Origin: Streptomyces sp. NBC_01296
GTDB taxonomy: Bacteria > Actinomycetota > Actinomycetes > Streptomycetales > Streptomycetaceae
NCBI RefSeq assembly: GCF_035984415.1
Contig: NZ_CP130720.1
Location: forward strand, 3,038,001 to 3,102,000
Reading direction: 5' to 3'
Length of the DNA stretch: 64,000 bases
Of this stretch, positions 55,102-64,000 are shown piece after piece. The translations under genes were made by a program, and so were the position numbers. Below the pieces are notes generated by a model. That model was given only the letters and a program-made list of their open reading frames with translations. It was not told the origin of the DNA and made no database searches. Every line of letters begins with the position of its first letter. Positions within the stretch are counted from its first letter, which is position 1.

Positions 55102-57525
55102 CTAGGCCGTCGCGGACGGGTTGGCCGGGGTCGTGCTCGTCGGCGTGGGCGTCGGGGTCGGAGTCGACACCGGAGGCGTCGTCGGCACCGACCGGGTCGG
55201 CTCCGGGTTCGAGGACGTGCCCGTCGGCCCCGTCGAAGACGGCGTGCGCGAAGGCGGCGTCGACGACGGCTTGCGTGACGGGGTGCGCTGCGACTGGTTC
55301 GGGTCCGGGCTGAGGCCCGGCTCCGGGGAGGCCGGCTCCGAGGCGTCCGGAGCCGTCGTCCCCGGATCCGGTGCAGGATCGTTCCCGCCGGTCCCCGGCA
55401 CGCCCGCACCGCCCGACGTCCCCGCCGTCGGCGTCGAGGACGCCGCCGGGCCGACCCCGCCCGCCGGGGTCTCGGGGTCCGAGCCCGTCATCGCCAGGCT
55501 CACCACCGTGCCGAGCACCACCACCGTCAGCGCTCCCGCCGCCGCCAGCAGCACCGGCTTCCGGCGCGGCTCCGCAGCCCGCAGCGGCGCGGGCACGACC
55601 GGCGCGGCCACCGCCGGCTTCGGGTCGAGGGGGAAGGCCTCCTCGAACACCTCCGACAGTGTCGTCGGCGCCTGTGCCCGCCCGATCACCGGCACGACGG
55701 GCGCCACCGCGGGGACCGGAGCCACCGGTGCCACCGCAGCCACCGCAGCCATCGGAGTCGTCGGCGCCGACTTCGACACCGCCGGCACCACCGTCGTCAC
55801 CGCCTCGGACGCCGATGCCGGCGGCTCCAGACGCAGCGGCGGCGACACCTCCACGCCCGCCTTCTCGCGGTCCGTGACCAGCGCGAGCGCCCGCCGCCCG
55901 GCCACCGTGCCCCGCTTGTCGGCGAGGGCGCCCCTCAGGCCTATGGACGCCTCCAACTCGGCCCGCGCCCGGTCCAACCGCCCCTCGCACAGCGCGTGCA
56001 CGCCGAGCTCGTGGTGGAAGTACGCCTGCTCCGCGACCTCTCCCGCCTTCCGCGCGGCCTCGGCCCCGGAGCGCAGCACCCGCTCCCACGCCTCCCAGTG
56101 CCGCGAGGCCGCGAACGCCGGGGCCGCGGTCCGGGCCAGCAGTACGGCGGCCACCACATCGGCGCCGGCCAAAGCCGCCAGCACCGCGTCGGCCTCCGAG
56201 GCGACCCGCTCCGGGGTCACCGAGGCGTGTCCGGTCCACCAGGCGTAGTGGCGGGCGGCCGTACGGGCCTCCTCCGCCGCGGTGTCCGCGAACCCGGCCT
56301 CCTCCAGCTGCCGTACGACCCCGGCGGCCAGCCGGTAGCGCGTGCCGACCGGGGTGAGCAGCCCGCAGCCCAGCAGTTCCGCGACCGCCGCGTCGGCGTG
56401 GGTGTCCCCCACGAGCGCCGGCAGGTGGGCGTGGTGCGGCATCTCGCCGCCCAGCGCGCACGCGATCCGCAGCGCCGCCCGCGCCGACTCGCTGACCCGG
56501 GAGGCCAGCAGCTCGGCGGGGGCCGCGCCCTCGGCCAGCGTCGGCAGCGCCACGAACGCGGCGTCGCGCGGCCGCTCCTCGAAGACGCCGGGCTCATCGT
56601 CGTCGTCCTCGGCGGAGGACTGGTTGCGCTCGTCGCGCTGGCGCAGGAGCGCCGCGGCCTGGACGAAGCGCAGCGGCAGCCCCTCGGACGCGAACCGCAG
56701 GTCTCCCGCCCAGGCGTTCTCCTCCTCGGTCAGCGGCCGTCCTGTGCCCGCCTCGAGCAGCTCCACGCAGTCGGCCCGGCCGAGGCCGCCGAGGAAGACC
56801 TCCTCCAGGTGCGAGTCGTCGGAGGGGGCGCGGGTGTCGGGGGTGGCGGCCAGCAGGTACGCGCATTCGGGCGTGGCACGCAGCAGCTCGTCGAGGGCGG
56901 TGCCGCCCATCTCCAGGTCGTCGAGGAGCACGATGGCTCCGATGTCCCGTACGCGGGCCAGGAGTTGGGTCCGCTCGGGCCGCTCCGCCGAGGCCTCGTA
57001 CACGGCGGCGTACAGCGCGTGCAGCAGCTCGCCGGCCTGCTGGTGCCCGTACCCGCTGAGCCGTACGACGCCGTCGGGCGCCAGGCCCGTGCAGTCGGCG
57101 CCGACCGCGTCGAGCAGGGCGCTGCGGCCGGATCCGGCGGGGCCGGTCAGCCGTACGGAACGGCCGCGGCCCAGCAGCCGTACGAGCCGCTCCCGTTCCT
57201 CCTCGCGCGCGAGGAGCGGCGAGGCGGGGGCCGCGGGTCCGGGCAGGGCGGGCGGCCGTGCGGCGGCGTCCCGGGCGGCGCGGTCGGCGGCGTCGCGCTT
57301 GGCGGGGGCGGTGCCACCGGTGCCGGGACGGCGCGGCTCGATCTCGCTGCCGTCGACGGGGTTCACGGTCAGCGTGAAGTCCCCGGCGGTGAGCGTGACG
57401 ATCCGCGCGACGGGGCCGGGAGCGGGGGCGGCGGCCGGCCCGGCCGCCGCGGAAGCCACCGCGGGGGCCACGGACGGCGCCGCGGTCTGCTCCACCGGTT
57501 CGGCCTGCCCCTGTGTGCGGTCCAT
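55102..57525 (-). CDS. Membrane-anchored P-loop NTPase with extracellular S/T/P tail
   Basis: 807 residues from the ATG starting MDRTQGQAE, with a GGGGGACCAGG-like upstream sequence. Residues about 115-330 form an AAA/STAND-type ATPase (Walker A GPAGSGRSALL, Walker B IVLLDDLEM). Helical TPR-like segments follow (about 430-560; HHELGVHALCEGRLDRARAE). A single transmembrane helix (RKPVLLAAAGALTVVVLGTV) precedes a C-terminal tail of Ser, Thr, Pro and Gly exposed outside. Topology: N-in, C-out. STAND ATPases of this shape often act as sensors; no partner domain identifies a pathway. It lies downstream of a STAS protein and after nucS, converging with it. Confidence 0.82.
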   Translation of the reverse strand: MDRTQGQAEPVEQTAAPSVAPAVASAAAGPAAAPAPGPVARIVTLTAGDFTLTVNPVDGSEIEPRRPGTGGTAPAKRDAADRAARDAAARPPALPGPAAPASPLLAREEERERLVRLLGRGRSVRLTGPAGSGRSALLDAVGADCTGLAPDGVVRLSGYGHQQAGELLHALYAAVYEASAERPERTQLLARVRDIGAIVLLDDLEMGGTALDELLRATPECAYLLAATPDTRAPSDDSHLEEVFLGGLGRADCVELLEAGTGRPLTEEENAWAGDLRFASEGLPLRFVQAAALLRQRDERNQSSAEDDDDEPGVFEERPRDAAFVALPTLAEGAAPAELLASRVSESARAALRIACALGGEMPHHAHLPALVGDTHADAAVAELLGCGLLTPVGTRYRLAAGVVRQLEEAGFADTAAEEARTAARHYAWWTGHASVTPERVASEADAVLAALAGADVVAAVLLARTAAPAFAASRHWEAWERVLRSGAEAARKAGEVAEQAYFHHELGVHALCEGRLDRARAELEASIGLRGALADKRGTVAGRRALALVTDREKAGVEVSPPLRLEPPASASEAVTTVVPAVSKSAPTTPMAAVAAVAPVAPVPAVAPVVPVIGRAQAPTTLSEVFEEAFPLDPKPAVAAPVVPAPLRAAEPRRKPVLLAAAGALTVVVLGTVVSLAMTGSDPETPAGGVGPAASSTPTAGTSGGAGVPGTGGNDPAPDPGTTAPDASEPASPEPGLSPDPNQSQRTPSRKPSSTPPSRTPSSTGPTGTSSNPEPTRSVPTTPPVSTPTPTPTPTSTTPANPSATA

Positions 57526-57683
57526 GACCTGGTCCCCCGATCGCGCTCTGCGCCGTCGCCGTCGTGTCGTACCGTCCGGCCTTCGCACATTCCGCTGTCG
57601 CTACGGGTCCGGTTTCCGCCCGAACCCTAGACGGTGCCCGGTCGTACGGGGAACCGCAGGGGTGCCTTCACCACCGGACCGTT

Positions 57684-57702
57684 ACGTTTCCGCAGGAAAC
57701 GT
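57684..57702. promoter_or_regulatory. ACGTTTCC/GGAAACGT palindrome
   Basis: 8-bp arms around GCA. Located between the STAS stop (57719) and the NTPase start (57525). It could be the operator of the NTPase gene or the terminator hairpin of the STAS gene; the arms' symmetry favours a DNA-binding site. Confidence 0.5.
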
Positions 57703-57718
57703 GGGGGGGCGGACCGCG

Positions 57719-58042
57719 TCAGACCCGCGGGAGGGATTCCGCTTCCAGGCCGCCCTCGATCGCGAGGATGCGGTGCAGCCGGGTGGCGACGAGGAGCCGC
57801 TGCATCTGCGGCGGCACTCCGCGCAGGACGAGGCGGCGGCCGGTCCGGCCGGCCCGCCGGTGGGCTCCCATGATCACGCCTAGTCCGGTCGCGTCCCAGG
57901 AGTCGAGCCCGGTGAGGTCGAGCACGAGATCGCCGTGGCCGTCGTCGAGGGCGGTGTGCAGGGCCGTACGGGCGTCCGCCGCGCTGCGCACGTCGAGGCG
58001 GCCCCCGACAGCGAGTTCGGCGTGGTCGCCCCTGATGTGCAT
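57719..58042 (-). CDS. STAS-domain anti-sigma factor antagonist
   Basis: A 107-residue BldG/SpoIIAA-like protein. MHIRGDHAELAVGGRLD opens the STAS fold and LDLTGLDSWDATGLGVI carries the phosphorylation loop. The usual D-S-S-G reads D50-A51-T52-G53 here, so Thr52 would replace the phosphorylated Ser. It may still be controlled by an anti-sigma kinase. GGGAG 5 nt before the ATG. A long inverted repeat lies upstream at 58089-58142. Confidence 0.88.
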   Translation of the reverse strand: MHIRGDHAELAVGGRLDVRSAADARTALHTALDDGHGDLVLDLTGLDSWDATGLGVIMGAHRRAGRTGRRLVLRGVPPQMQRLLVATRLHRILAIEGGLEAESLPRV

Positions 58043-58088
58043 ATGCGCTCCCGGCAGTCCTGGGTACGTAGGGATCCGACTGGTCCGT

Positions 58089-58142
58089 GGTCGGCAACTC
58101 TCACTGCAACTGACTGCCGTGCGGGCAGGGAAGTTGCCGACC
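58089..58142. promoter_or_regulatory. 11-bp inverted repeat upstream of the STAS gene
   Basis: GGTCGGCAACT at 58089-58099 and AGTTGCCGACC at 58132-58142, exact complements, 32 nt apart. Possible paired operator sites or a long RNA stem in the STAS leader. Confidence 0.45.
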
Positions 58143-58229
58143 GTGAGCGAACCGATACCTAATTCACCCGTGCGGGTGCATATATTCGAACTGGCACCCA
58201 AAGCCTCGGCGCCCGGACGGCTCGGCGGC

Positions 58230-59078
58230 TCAGTGCTTGTAGAAGCCCTGCCCGCTCTTGCGGCCGATGTCACCGGCGTCCACCATCCGGCGCATGAGCT
58301 CCGGCGGTGCGAACTTCTCGTCCTGGGACTCGGTGTAGATGTTGCTGGTGGCGTGCAGCAGGATATCGACACCGGTGAGGTCGGCGGTGGCGAGCGGCCC
58401 CATGGCGTGGCCGAAGCCCAGCTTGCAGGCGATGTCGATGTCCTCGGCGGAGGCCACGCCCGATTCGTACAGCTTCGCGGCTTCCACGACCAGGGCGGAG
58501 ATCAGACGGGTCGTCACGAAACCGGCGACGTCACGGTTGACGACGATGCAGGTCTTGCCGACGGACTCGGCGAACGCCCGCGTGGCCGCGAGGGTCTCGT
58601 CGCTCGTCTTGTAGCCGCGGACGAGCTCGCAGAGCTGCATCATCGGGACGGGCGAGAAGAAGTGCGCGCCGACGACCCGCTCCGGACGCTCCGTCACGGC
58701 CGCGATCTTGGTGATCGGGATGGCGGAGGTGTTGGACGCGAGGATCGCGTCGTCCCGTACGAGCTTGTCGAGCGTGCGGAAGATCTCGTGCTTGACCTCG
58801 AGCTTCTCGAAGACGGCCTCGACGACGATGTCGACGTCGGCGACGGCGTCGAGGTCGGTGGTCGTCGTGATGCGGGCGAGCGCGGCCTCGGCGTCCTCGG
58901 CCGTCATCTTGCCCTTGGAGACGAACTTGTCGTACGAGGCCTTGATCCCGTCGGTACCGCGGGTCAGCGCGGCATCGGTGACATCACGCAGTACGACGTC
59001 CCACCCCGCCTGAGCGGAGACCTGAGCAATTCCGGAACCCATCAGTCCGGCACCGATGACGGCGAGCTTCCCAGCCAC
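58230..59078 (-). CDS. 3-hydroxybutyryl-CoA dehydrogenase
   Basis: 282 residues from the GTG at 59078, the usual family length; upstream GTG and TTG codons are in frame. N-terminal Rossmann fold AGKLAVIGAGLMGSGIAQ, then the catalytic helix ASNTSAIPITKIA and GAHFFSPVPMMQLCELV, and a C-terminal dimerisation domain ending GRKSGQGFYKH. NAD-linked oxidation of 3-hydroxyacyl-CoA in fatty acid or butyrate metabolism. Fits with thiolase, IcmA and epimerase in this window. Confidence 0.95.
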   Translation of the reverse strand: MAGKLAVIGAGLMGSGIAQVSAQAGWDVVLRDVTDAALTRGTDGIKASYDKFVSKGKMTAEDAEAALARITTTTDLDAVADVDIVVEAVFEKLEVKHEIFRTLDKLVRDDAILASNTSAIPITKIAAVTERPERVVGAHFFSPVPMMQLCELVRGYKTSDETLAATRAFAESVGKTCIVVNRDVAGFVTTRLISALVVEAAKLYESGVASAEDIDIACKLGFGHAMGPLATADLTGVDILLHATSNIYTESQDEKFAPPELMRRMVDAGDIGRKSGQGFYKH

Positions 59079-59348
59079 TGCACACCCCACGTTCTTCAAG
59101 TCGGCCCAGCTTCGTAGCCTCTCCGGCGGAGACTAGCGCTCGCGCGGGGTCGTGTGACCGCGAAGTAACACGCGTCACGTCTCAACTGACGGACATCACA
59201 CCGGTCCGGCCGAGCCGCCCGCCGCCGCCAACCGGGCCCCGATCGCCCGCAGTCGCGCAGCCTCCCGCGCCCCCGGCCTTCTTGGCGCCGGGAGCCCCGG
59301 GGCCGGGGCGGAGCCGCACGCCGCGCCGCGGCTCACTACGCTGGCCGC

Positions 59349-59921
59349 ATGGTGAACCTGACGCGCATCTACACCCGTACCGGCGACAAGGGCACGACCG
59401 CCCTCGGCGACATGAGCCGTACGGCCAAGACCGACCTGCGGATCTCCGCCTACGCCGACGCCAACGAGGCCAACGCGGCCATCGGCACGGCGATCGCCCT
59501 CGGCGGCCTGCCGGCGGATGTCGTGAAGGTCCTGGTACGGGTGCAGAACGACCTGTTCGACGTCGGCGCCGACCTGTGCACCCCGGTCGTCGAAAAGCCC
59601 GAGTACCCGCCGCTGCGCGTCGAGCAGTTCTACATCGACAAGCTCGAGGCGGACTGCGACCTCTTCAACGAGCAGTTGGAGAAGCTCCGCAGCTTCATCC
59701 TCCCCGGCGGCGCCCCCGGCGCGGCCCTCCTGCACCAGGCCTGCACGGTGGTCCGGCGCGCCGAGCGCTCCACCTGGGCGGCGCTGGAGGTGCACGGCGA
59801 GGTGATGAACCCGCTGACCGCGACCTACCTCAACCGCCTCTCCGACCTCCTCTTCATCCTGGCCCGTACGGCCAACAAGGAGGTCGGGGACGTGCTCTGG
59901 GTGCCGGGCGGCGAGCGCTAG
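59349..59921 (+). CDS. PduO-type ATP:cob(I)alamin adenosyltransferase
   Basis: A 190-residue PduO/MMAB-type enzyme: TRIYTRTGDKGTTALGDM at the N-terminus (ATP site), VQNDLFDVGADLCTP, then LSDLLFILARTANKEVG. It transfers the adenosyl group of ATP to cob(I)alamin, giving the AdoCbl used by IcmA and methylmalonyl-CoA mutase. The ATG follows a TACGCT box by 6 nt, so a leaderless transcript is likely. Converges with the membrane gene at 59925, only 3 bp apart. Confidence 0.95.
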   Translation: MVNLTRIYTRTGDKGTTALGDMSRTAKTDLRISAYADANEANAAIGTAIALGGLPADVVKVLVRVQNDLFDVGADLCTPVVEKPEYPPLRVEQFYIDKLEADCDLFNEQLEKLRSFILPGGAPGAALLHQACTVVRRAERSTWAALEVHGEVMNPLTATYLNRLSDLLFILARTANKEVGDVLWVPGGER

Positions 59922-59924
59922 CCG

Positions 59925-60494
59925 CTACCGCCTGACCTCGGCCGGCTCCTCCTGCGGCTCCGCCGCGGGGGCCTTGCGCGGCCACAGCGTGTACGTGGCC
60001 GCGATCACGGCCTGGATGCCGAGCACCCGCAGGGCGGCGAACTGCCAGGTCTGCAGGCCGCCGGTGTCGGCCGCGTCGCCCACGTACCAGATCGCGGCCT
60101 GCAGCAGCCCGAGCGCGACGGCCGCGGCGGCCAGGGTGCGGGTCCACAGCTTCCACTCGTGGACCGCCCTGGCCTTGCCGTACTTCGGGCCGGGCGGCTT
60201 CGGCCCCCCGCCGAAGCGGTACGCCGCGTGCCGGTCGAGCCACTTCACCGTGTAGTGGCCGTAGCCGACGGTGTAGCCGAGGTACAGCGCGGCCAGACCG
60301 TGCGTCCAGCTCGGCGCGCCCCCGTTCTTGAGGTCCAGGGTGGTGACCACCAGCAGAACCAGCTCCAGCAGCGGCTCGCACAGCAGGACAGCCGCCCCGA
60401 GCCGGGGCATCTTCGCGAGGTAGCGCAGCGCCAGTCCGCCGGCGAGCAGCACCCAGAAAGCGATCTCGCAGGCGATGATCAGGGCGACGAGCAC
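59925..60494 (-). CDS. Integral membrane protein
   Basis: 189 residues from a GTG with AAGGGAG 6 nt upstream. Predicted helices at ALIIACEIAFWVLLAGGLAL, AAVLLCEPLLELVLLVVTTL, an intermediate hydrophobic segment, TLAAAAVALGLLQAAIWYV and RVLGIQAVIAATYTLW. The loop SWTHGLAALYLGYTVGYGHY is conserved in actinobacterial membrane proteins next to chi two-component genes, as far as I recall. Function unknown. Divergent from the histidine kinase gene. Confidence 0.8.
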   Translation of the reverse strand: MLVALIIACEIAFWVLLAGGLALRYLAKMPRLGAAVLLCEPLLELVLLVVTTLDLKNGGAPSWTHGLAALYLGYTVGYGHYTVKWLDRHAAYRFGGGPKPPGPKYGKARAVHEWKLWTRTLAAAAVALGLLQAAIWYVGDAADTGGLQTWQFAALRVLGIQAVIAATYTLWPRKAPAAEPQEEPAEVRR

Positions 60495-60684
60495 GGGAAT
60501 CTCCCTTCCGTTCCGGTCGGCACGTCCGAGGCGACGACCACTGCATCCAGGCTCCCGTCCGATCCGCGCCGCCTCGTCGTCGCCGGTGACGAAGCGCGAC
60601 TGCATCCTTCGGAGTAGTGCCACGCCTTCCGGCCTCCGCCCCTGCGGCGACGCCCGGGGCCGGCGCACCCTGTTGGATGGGACC

Positions 60685-61902
60685 GTGACCCCGACCATCA
60701 CCGCCCCGGCGCCCGCCAGGATCTTCCGCCCCCACCGCGACGACGTCCTCCTCGCGGTGCTCAGCGTGCTCGCGGGCCTGCTGCTCTGGTCGCTCGGCAT
60801 CTACAGCACGAACAACCGGCACTTCCTCCCCGCCTGGGCGGCCCTGGTCCCGCTCCTCGTGCTCGGCCCGATGGAGCTGCTGCGCCGCACCGCGCCCCGC
60901 GTCACCCTGATCGTCGGCACGATCGGCGTGATCGCCGACCAGTTCACCGTGGGCAACCTCGGCACGGTCCTGATCTTCACGGACCTGATGTACGCGGCCG
61001 TCGTCTACGGCAAGCCCGCCATGGCCCGGCGCCTCCCGGTCCAAACCGGCCTGGTCACCATCGCCGTCACCATCGCCTCCGTGGCCTGGCTGCGCACCCC
61101 GCAGGCCCTGATGATCGGCGTGATCACCGGCATCGTGAGCTTCGGCCCGGCCCTGACCGGCGCCACCCTGCGCAACCACCGCGAGGCCGCCGAGGCCGCC
61201 CGGCTGCGCGCCGAGCAGACCGCGCTGCTGGCCGAAATGGACCGCAGCCAGGCCGTCGTCGCCGAACGCGCCCGGATGGCCCGCGAGCTGCACGACATGG
61301 TGGCCAACCACCTGTCCGCCATCGCCATCCACTCCACCGCCGCGCTCTCCATCGACTCCCCCGCGACGAGCCGGGACGCCCTCGGGGTGATCCGGGAGAA
61401 CAGCGTGCAGGGGCTGGCCGAGATGCGCCGGCTGATCGGGCTGCTGCGGGACGCGGGCGCGGAGCAGGAGGCGGTCGCCACGCCCTCGCTCGACGGGCTC
61501 GACGCCCTGCTGGCGCAGGCCCGTGTCAACGGCGCCGCGAGCGGGCTGGACTTCGTACTCCAAGGCGGCCGGCCGGCCGGGGAGCCCCTGCCGACCCCCG
61601 TGGAGCTGGCGGCGTACCGGATCGTCCAAGAGTCGCTGACGAACGCCCTCAAGCACGCCGCCCCGGGCACGGTCCGGGTCCGCGTGAGCCGCGACGGCGC
61701 GGCCGGAGGGCTGCTGACCGTACGGGTGGAGTCCCCGTACGGGAACCGCCCGGGCCCCCGGGCCCCCGGCTCGGGAGCCGGGCTGATCGGCATGCGGGAG
61801 CGGACGGAACTGCTGGGCGGGAAGTTCACGGCGGGACGGGACGGATCGGTGTGGCTGGTGCGGGCGGATCTGCCCGCGGACGAGAAGGCGGTGGCGGAAT
61901 GA
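60685..61902 (+). CDS. chiS: Sensor histidine kinase, probable ChiS
   Basis: 405 residues from a GTG (GGGA just upstream; TTG at 60673 is in frame). Four to five N-terminal membrane helices (VLLAVLSVLAGLLLWSLGIY, AWAALVPLLVLGPMELL), then HisKA_3 with phospho-acceptor His in ARELHDMVANHL, and HATPase_c with RIVQESLTNALKHA and GAGLIGMRERTELLG. NarL-type kinase. In S. thermoviolaceus and S. coelicolor a two-component system at this position (ChiS-ChiR) activates the chitinase gene downstream. The stop overlaps chiR (ATGA). Confidence 0.9.
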   Translation: MTPTITAPAPARIFRPHRDDVLLAVLSVLAGLLLWSLGIYSTNNRHFLPAWAALVPLLVLGPMELLRRTAPRVTLIVGTIGVIADQFTVGNLGTVLIFTDLMYAAVVYGKPAMARRLPVQTGLVTIAVTIASVAWLRTPQALMIGVITGIVSFGPALTGATLRNHREAAEAARLRAEQTALLAEMDRSQAVVAERARMARELHDMVANHLSAIAIHSTAALSIDSPATSRDALGVIRENSVQGLAEMRRLIGLLRDAGAEQEAVATPSLDGLDALLAQARVNGAASGLDFVLQGGRPAGEPLPTPVELAAYRIVQESLTNALKHAAPGTVRVRVSRDGAAGGLLTVRVESPYGNRPGPRAPGSGAGLIGMRERTELLGGKFTAGRDGSVWLVRADLPADEKAVAE

Positions 61903-62552
61903 GCATCCGGGTCGTGGTGGCCGAGGACCAGAGCGCGGTGCGGGCGGGCCTGGTCCTGATCCTGCGCAGCGCGGGCGACATCGAGGTCGCGGGCGAGGCG
62001 GCGGACGGGGAGGAGGCGGTGCGCCTGGCGCGGGAGCTGCGGCCGGATCTCGTCCTCATGGACGTGCAGATGCCGCGGCTCGACGGGGTGTCGGCGACCC
62101 GCCAGGTGGTCGCGGAGGGGCTGGCCGACGTCCTGGTGCTGACCACCTTCGACCTGGACGAGTACGTGTTCGGCGCCCTGCGCGCCGGGGCGGCGGGCTT
62201 CCTGCTGAAGAACGCCGACGCGGCGGAGCTGATCGAGGCGGTACGGACCGTCGCGCGCGGGGAGGGTCTGATCGCCCCGGCGGTGACCCGGCGGCTGATC
62301 GCCGAGTTCGCGACTCCGCGGCCCGTGAAGGCGCCCGTGGCGCCGGAGACGGCCGCGGCGGTGGCCTCGCTGACGCGTCGGGAGCGGGAGGTGTTCGGCG
62401 CTCTGGGCGAGGGTCTGTCGAACGCGGAGATCGCGCTGCGGCTGCAGATGGCGGAGGCGACGGTGAAGACGCACGTCAGCAGACTGCTGGGGAAGCTCGA
62501 GCTGCGCAGCCGGGTCCAGGCGGCCGTACTGGCCCAGGAGTTGGGCCTCTAG
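61899..62552 (+). CDS. chiR: NarL-type response regulator, probable ChiR
   Basis: A 217-residue two-component response regulator. Receiver domain with phospho-acceptor Asp55 in LVLMDVQMPRLDG, acidic pair Glu9-Asp10, Thr in VLVLTTFDLDEYV and Lys in GFLLKNADA. C-terminal LuxR-type HTH: LTRREREVFGALGEGLSNAE and EATVKTHVSRLLGKL. It should bind near the chiC promoter, which carries two related GGTC repeats. Confidence 0.93.
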   Translation: MSIRVVVAEDQSAVRAGLVLILRSAGDIEVAGEAADGEEAVRLARELRPDLVLMDVQMPRLDGVSATRQVVAEGLADVLVLTTFDLDEYVFGALRAGAAGFLLKNADAAELIEAVRTVARGEGLIAPAVTRRLIAEFATPRPVKAPVAPETAAAVASLTRREREVFGALGEGLSNAEIALRLQMAEATVKTHVSRLLGKLELRSRVQAAVLAQELGL

Positions 62553-62569
62553 CGGACTCCTGGAGCGAA

Positions 62570-62610
62570 GGTCTGGACCTCTTGACGGTTGGTCCAGACC
62601 TTTCTACGCT
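62570..62610 (+). promoter_or_regulatory. chiC promoter with dre-like direct repeats
   Basis: TTGACG at 62582-62587, 17-bp spacer, TACGCT at 62605-62610. Two palindromic GGTCYRGACC sites flank the -35: GGTCTGGACC (62570-62579) and GGTCCAGACC (62591-62600), repeating every 21 bp. They match the DasR-responsive element (TGGTCTAGACCA-like) and the direct repeats described in Streptomyces chitinase promoters, where ChiR-type activators and DasR act. An upstream leader of about 105 nt follows. Confidence 0.85.
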
Positions 62611-62721
62611 CGCGGCAACTGTGGTGAGCGTGCCATGACAAGCGTGCTCACGGGCGGCGCAGGTCCCACCCCCATGTCGTGATCGGCCCCACGGCCACGA
62701 CGGACCTACGGAGGAGCACCC

Positions 62722-64000
<1,279 letters not shown>

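Noticed and set aside
24366..59348. Cobalamin riboswitch near icmA, meaB or the adenosyltransferase
   Set aside because: I looked in the upstream regions for a B12-box (GCCACTG-like core within a conserved fold) and saw none convincing. The GGCCACTG words at 26554-26610 are a simple tandem repeat inside the marR region, not a riboswitch fold.

Overview
The window is 64 kb of high-GC (about 70% or more by eye) actinobacterial chromosome. The gene families, strong GC-rich third-position bias, GTG/TTG starts and gene order point to Streptomyces. Marker genes are scy and filP (tip-growth coiled-coil proteins), cslA-glxA (hyphal-tip glucan), a glgE-treS-pep2-glgB operon, a DasR-type chitinase promoter and Streptomyces-specific small families. 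From memory, not from a search, most of the order resembles the S. coelicolor core from about SCO5443 (glgE) down to SCO5376 (chiC). The csl block is the clear exception, since I recall it elsewhere (SCO2836-2838) in that species.

Layout. 1-2400: truncated secreted beta-helix/PKD protein (minus). 2929-10608: GlgE alpha-glucan operon turning trehalose into branched glucan. 10598-12408: thioredoxin with a MerR regulator, and a double-HTH protein. 12427-18616: central carbon genes pfkA, pta-ackA and pyk. 18746-21334: an uncharacterised envelope set (Pro/Ser/Thr-rich exported protein, DUF6114 and DUF6230). 21943-28435: TPR-thioredoxin, TetR, a free-standing EF-G domain-IV-like protein, icmA (isobutyryl-CoA mutase large subunit), DUF3817, MarR and an MFS exporter, with a divergent ArsR-type regulator at 28687. 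29806-34679: cslZ, glxA and cslA. 34841-39197: a DUF77 protein, a second DUF3817, three tandem AIM24 genes, MarR, a PepSY protein and the 24-residue ribosomal protein bL37. 39306-42091: meaB, thiolase and methylmalonyl-CoA epimerase. 42285-47952: scy and filP. 48090-52048: two paralogous ABC-2 exporter pairs. 52092-59078: small Zn protein, LLM flavin oxidoreductase, SCO5389-family protein, nucS, membrane-anchored P-loop NTPase, STAS protein and 3-hydroxybutyryl-CoA dehydrogenase. 59349-64000: PduO-type cobalamin adenosyltransferase, membrane protein, chiS-chiR two-component system and chiC, cut by the window end.

How the genes connect. Carbon storage (GlgE pathway), glycolysis and acetate overflow sit side by side. 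Acyl-CoA and B12 metabolism is spread through the window: icmA, meaB, epimerase, thiolase, hydroxyacyl-CoA dehydrogenase and ATP:cob(I)alamin adenosyltransferase. Apical-growth functions (CslA/GlxA/CslZ and Scy/FilP) lie within about 18 kb of each other. Several short genes appear to be transcribed as leaderless mRNAs from a TANNNT box 6-8 nt before the start codon. No phage, insertion sequence, CRISPR array, tRNA, rRNA or secondary-metabolite cluster was seen. The most unusual signals are regulatory: long perfect palindromes at icmA and upstream of tetR, a 25-nt element shared by the two DUF3817 genes, paired GTTAC palindromes near the DUF6230/DUF6114 set, and a DasR/ChiR-like chitinase promoter.
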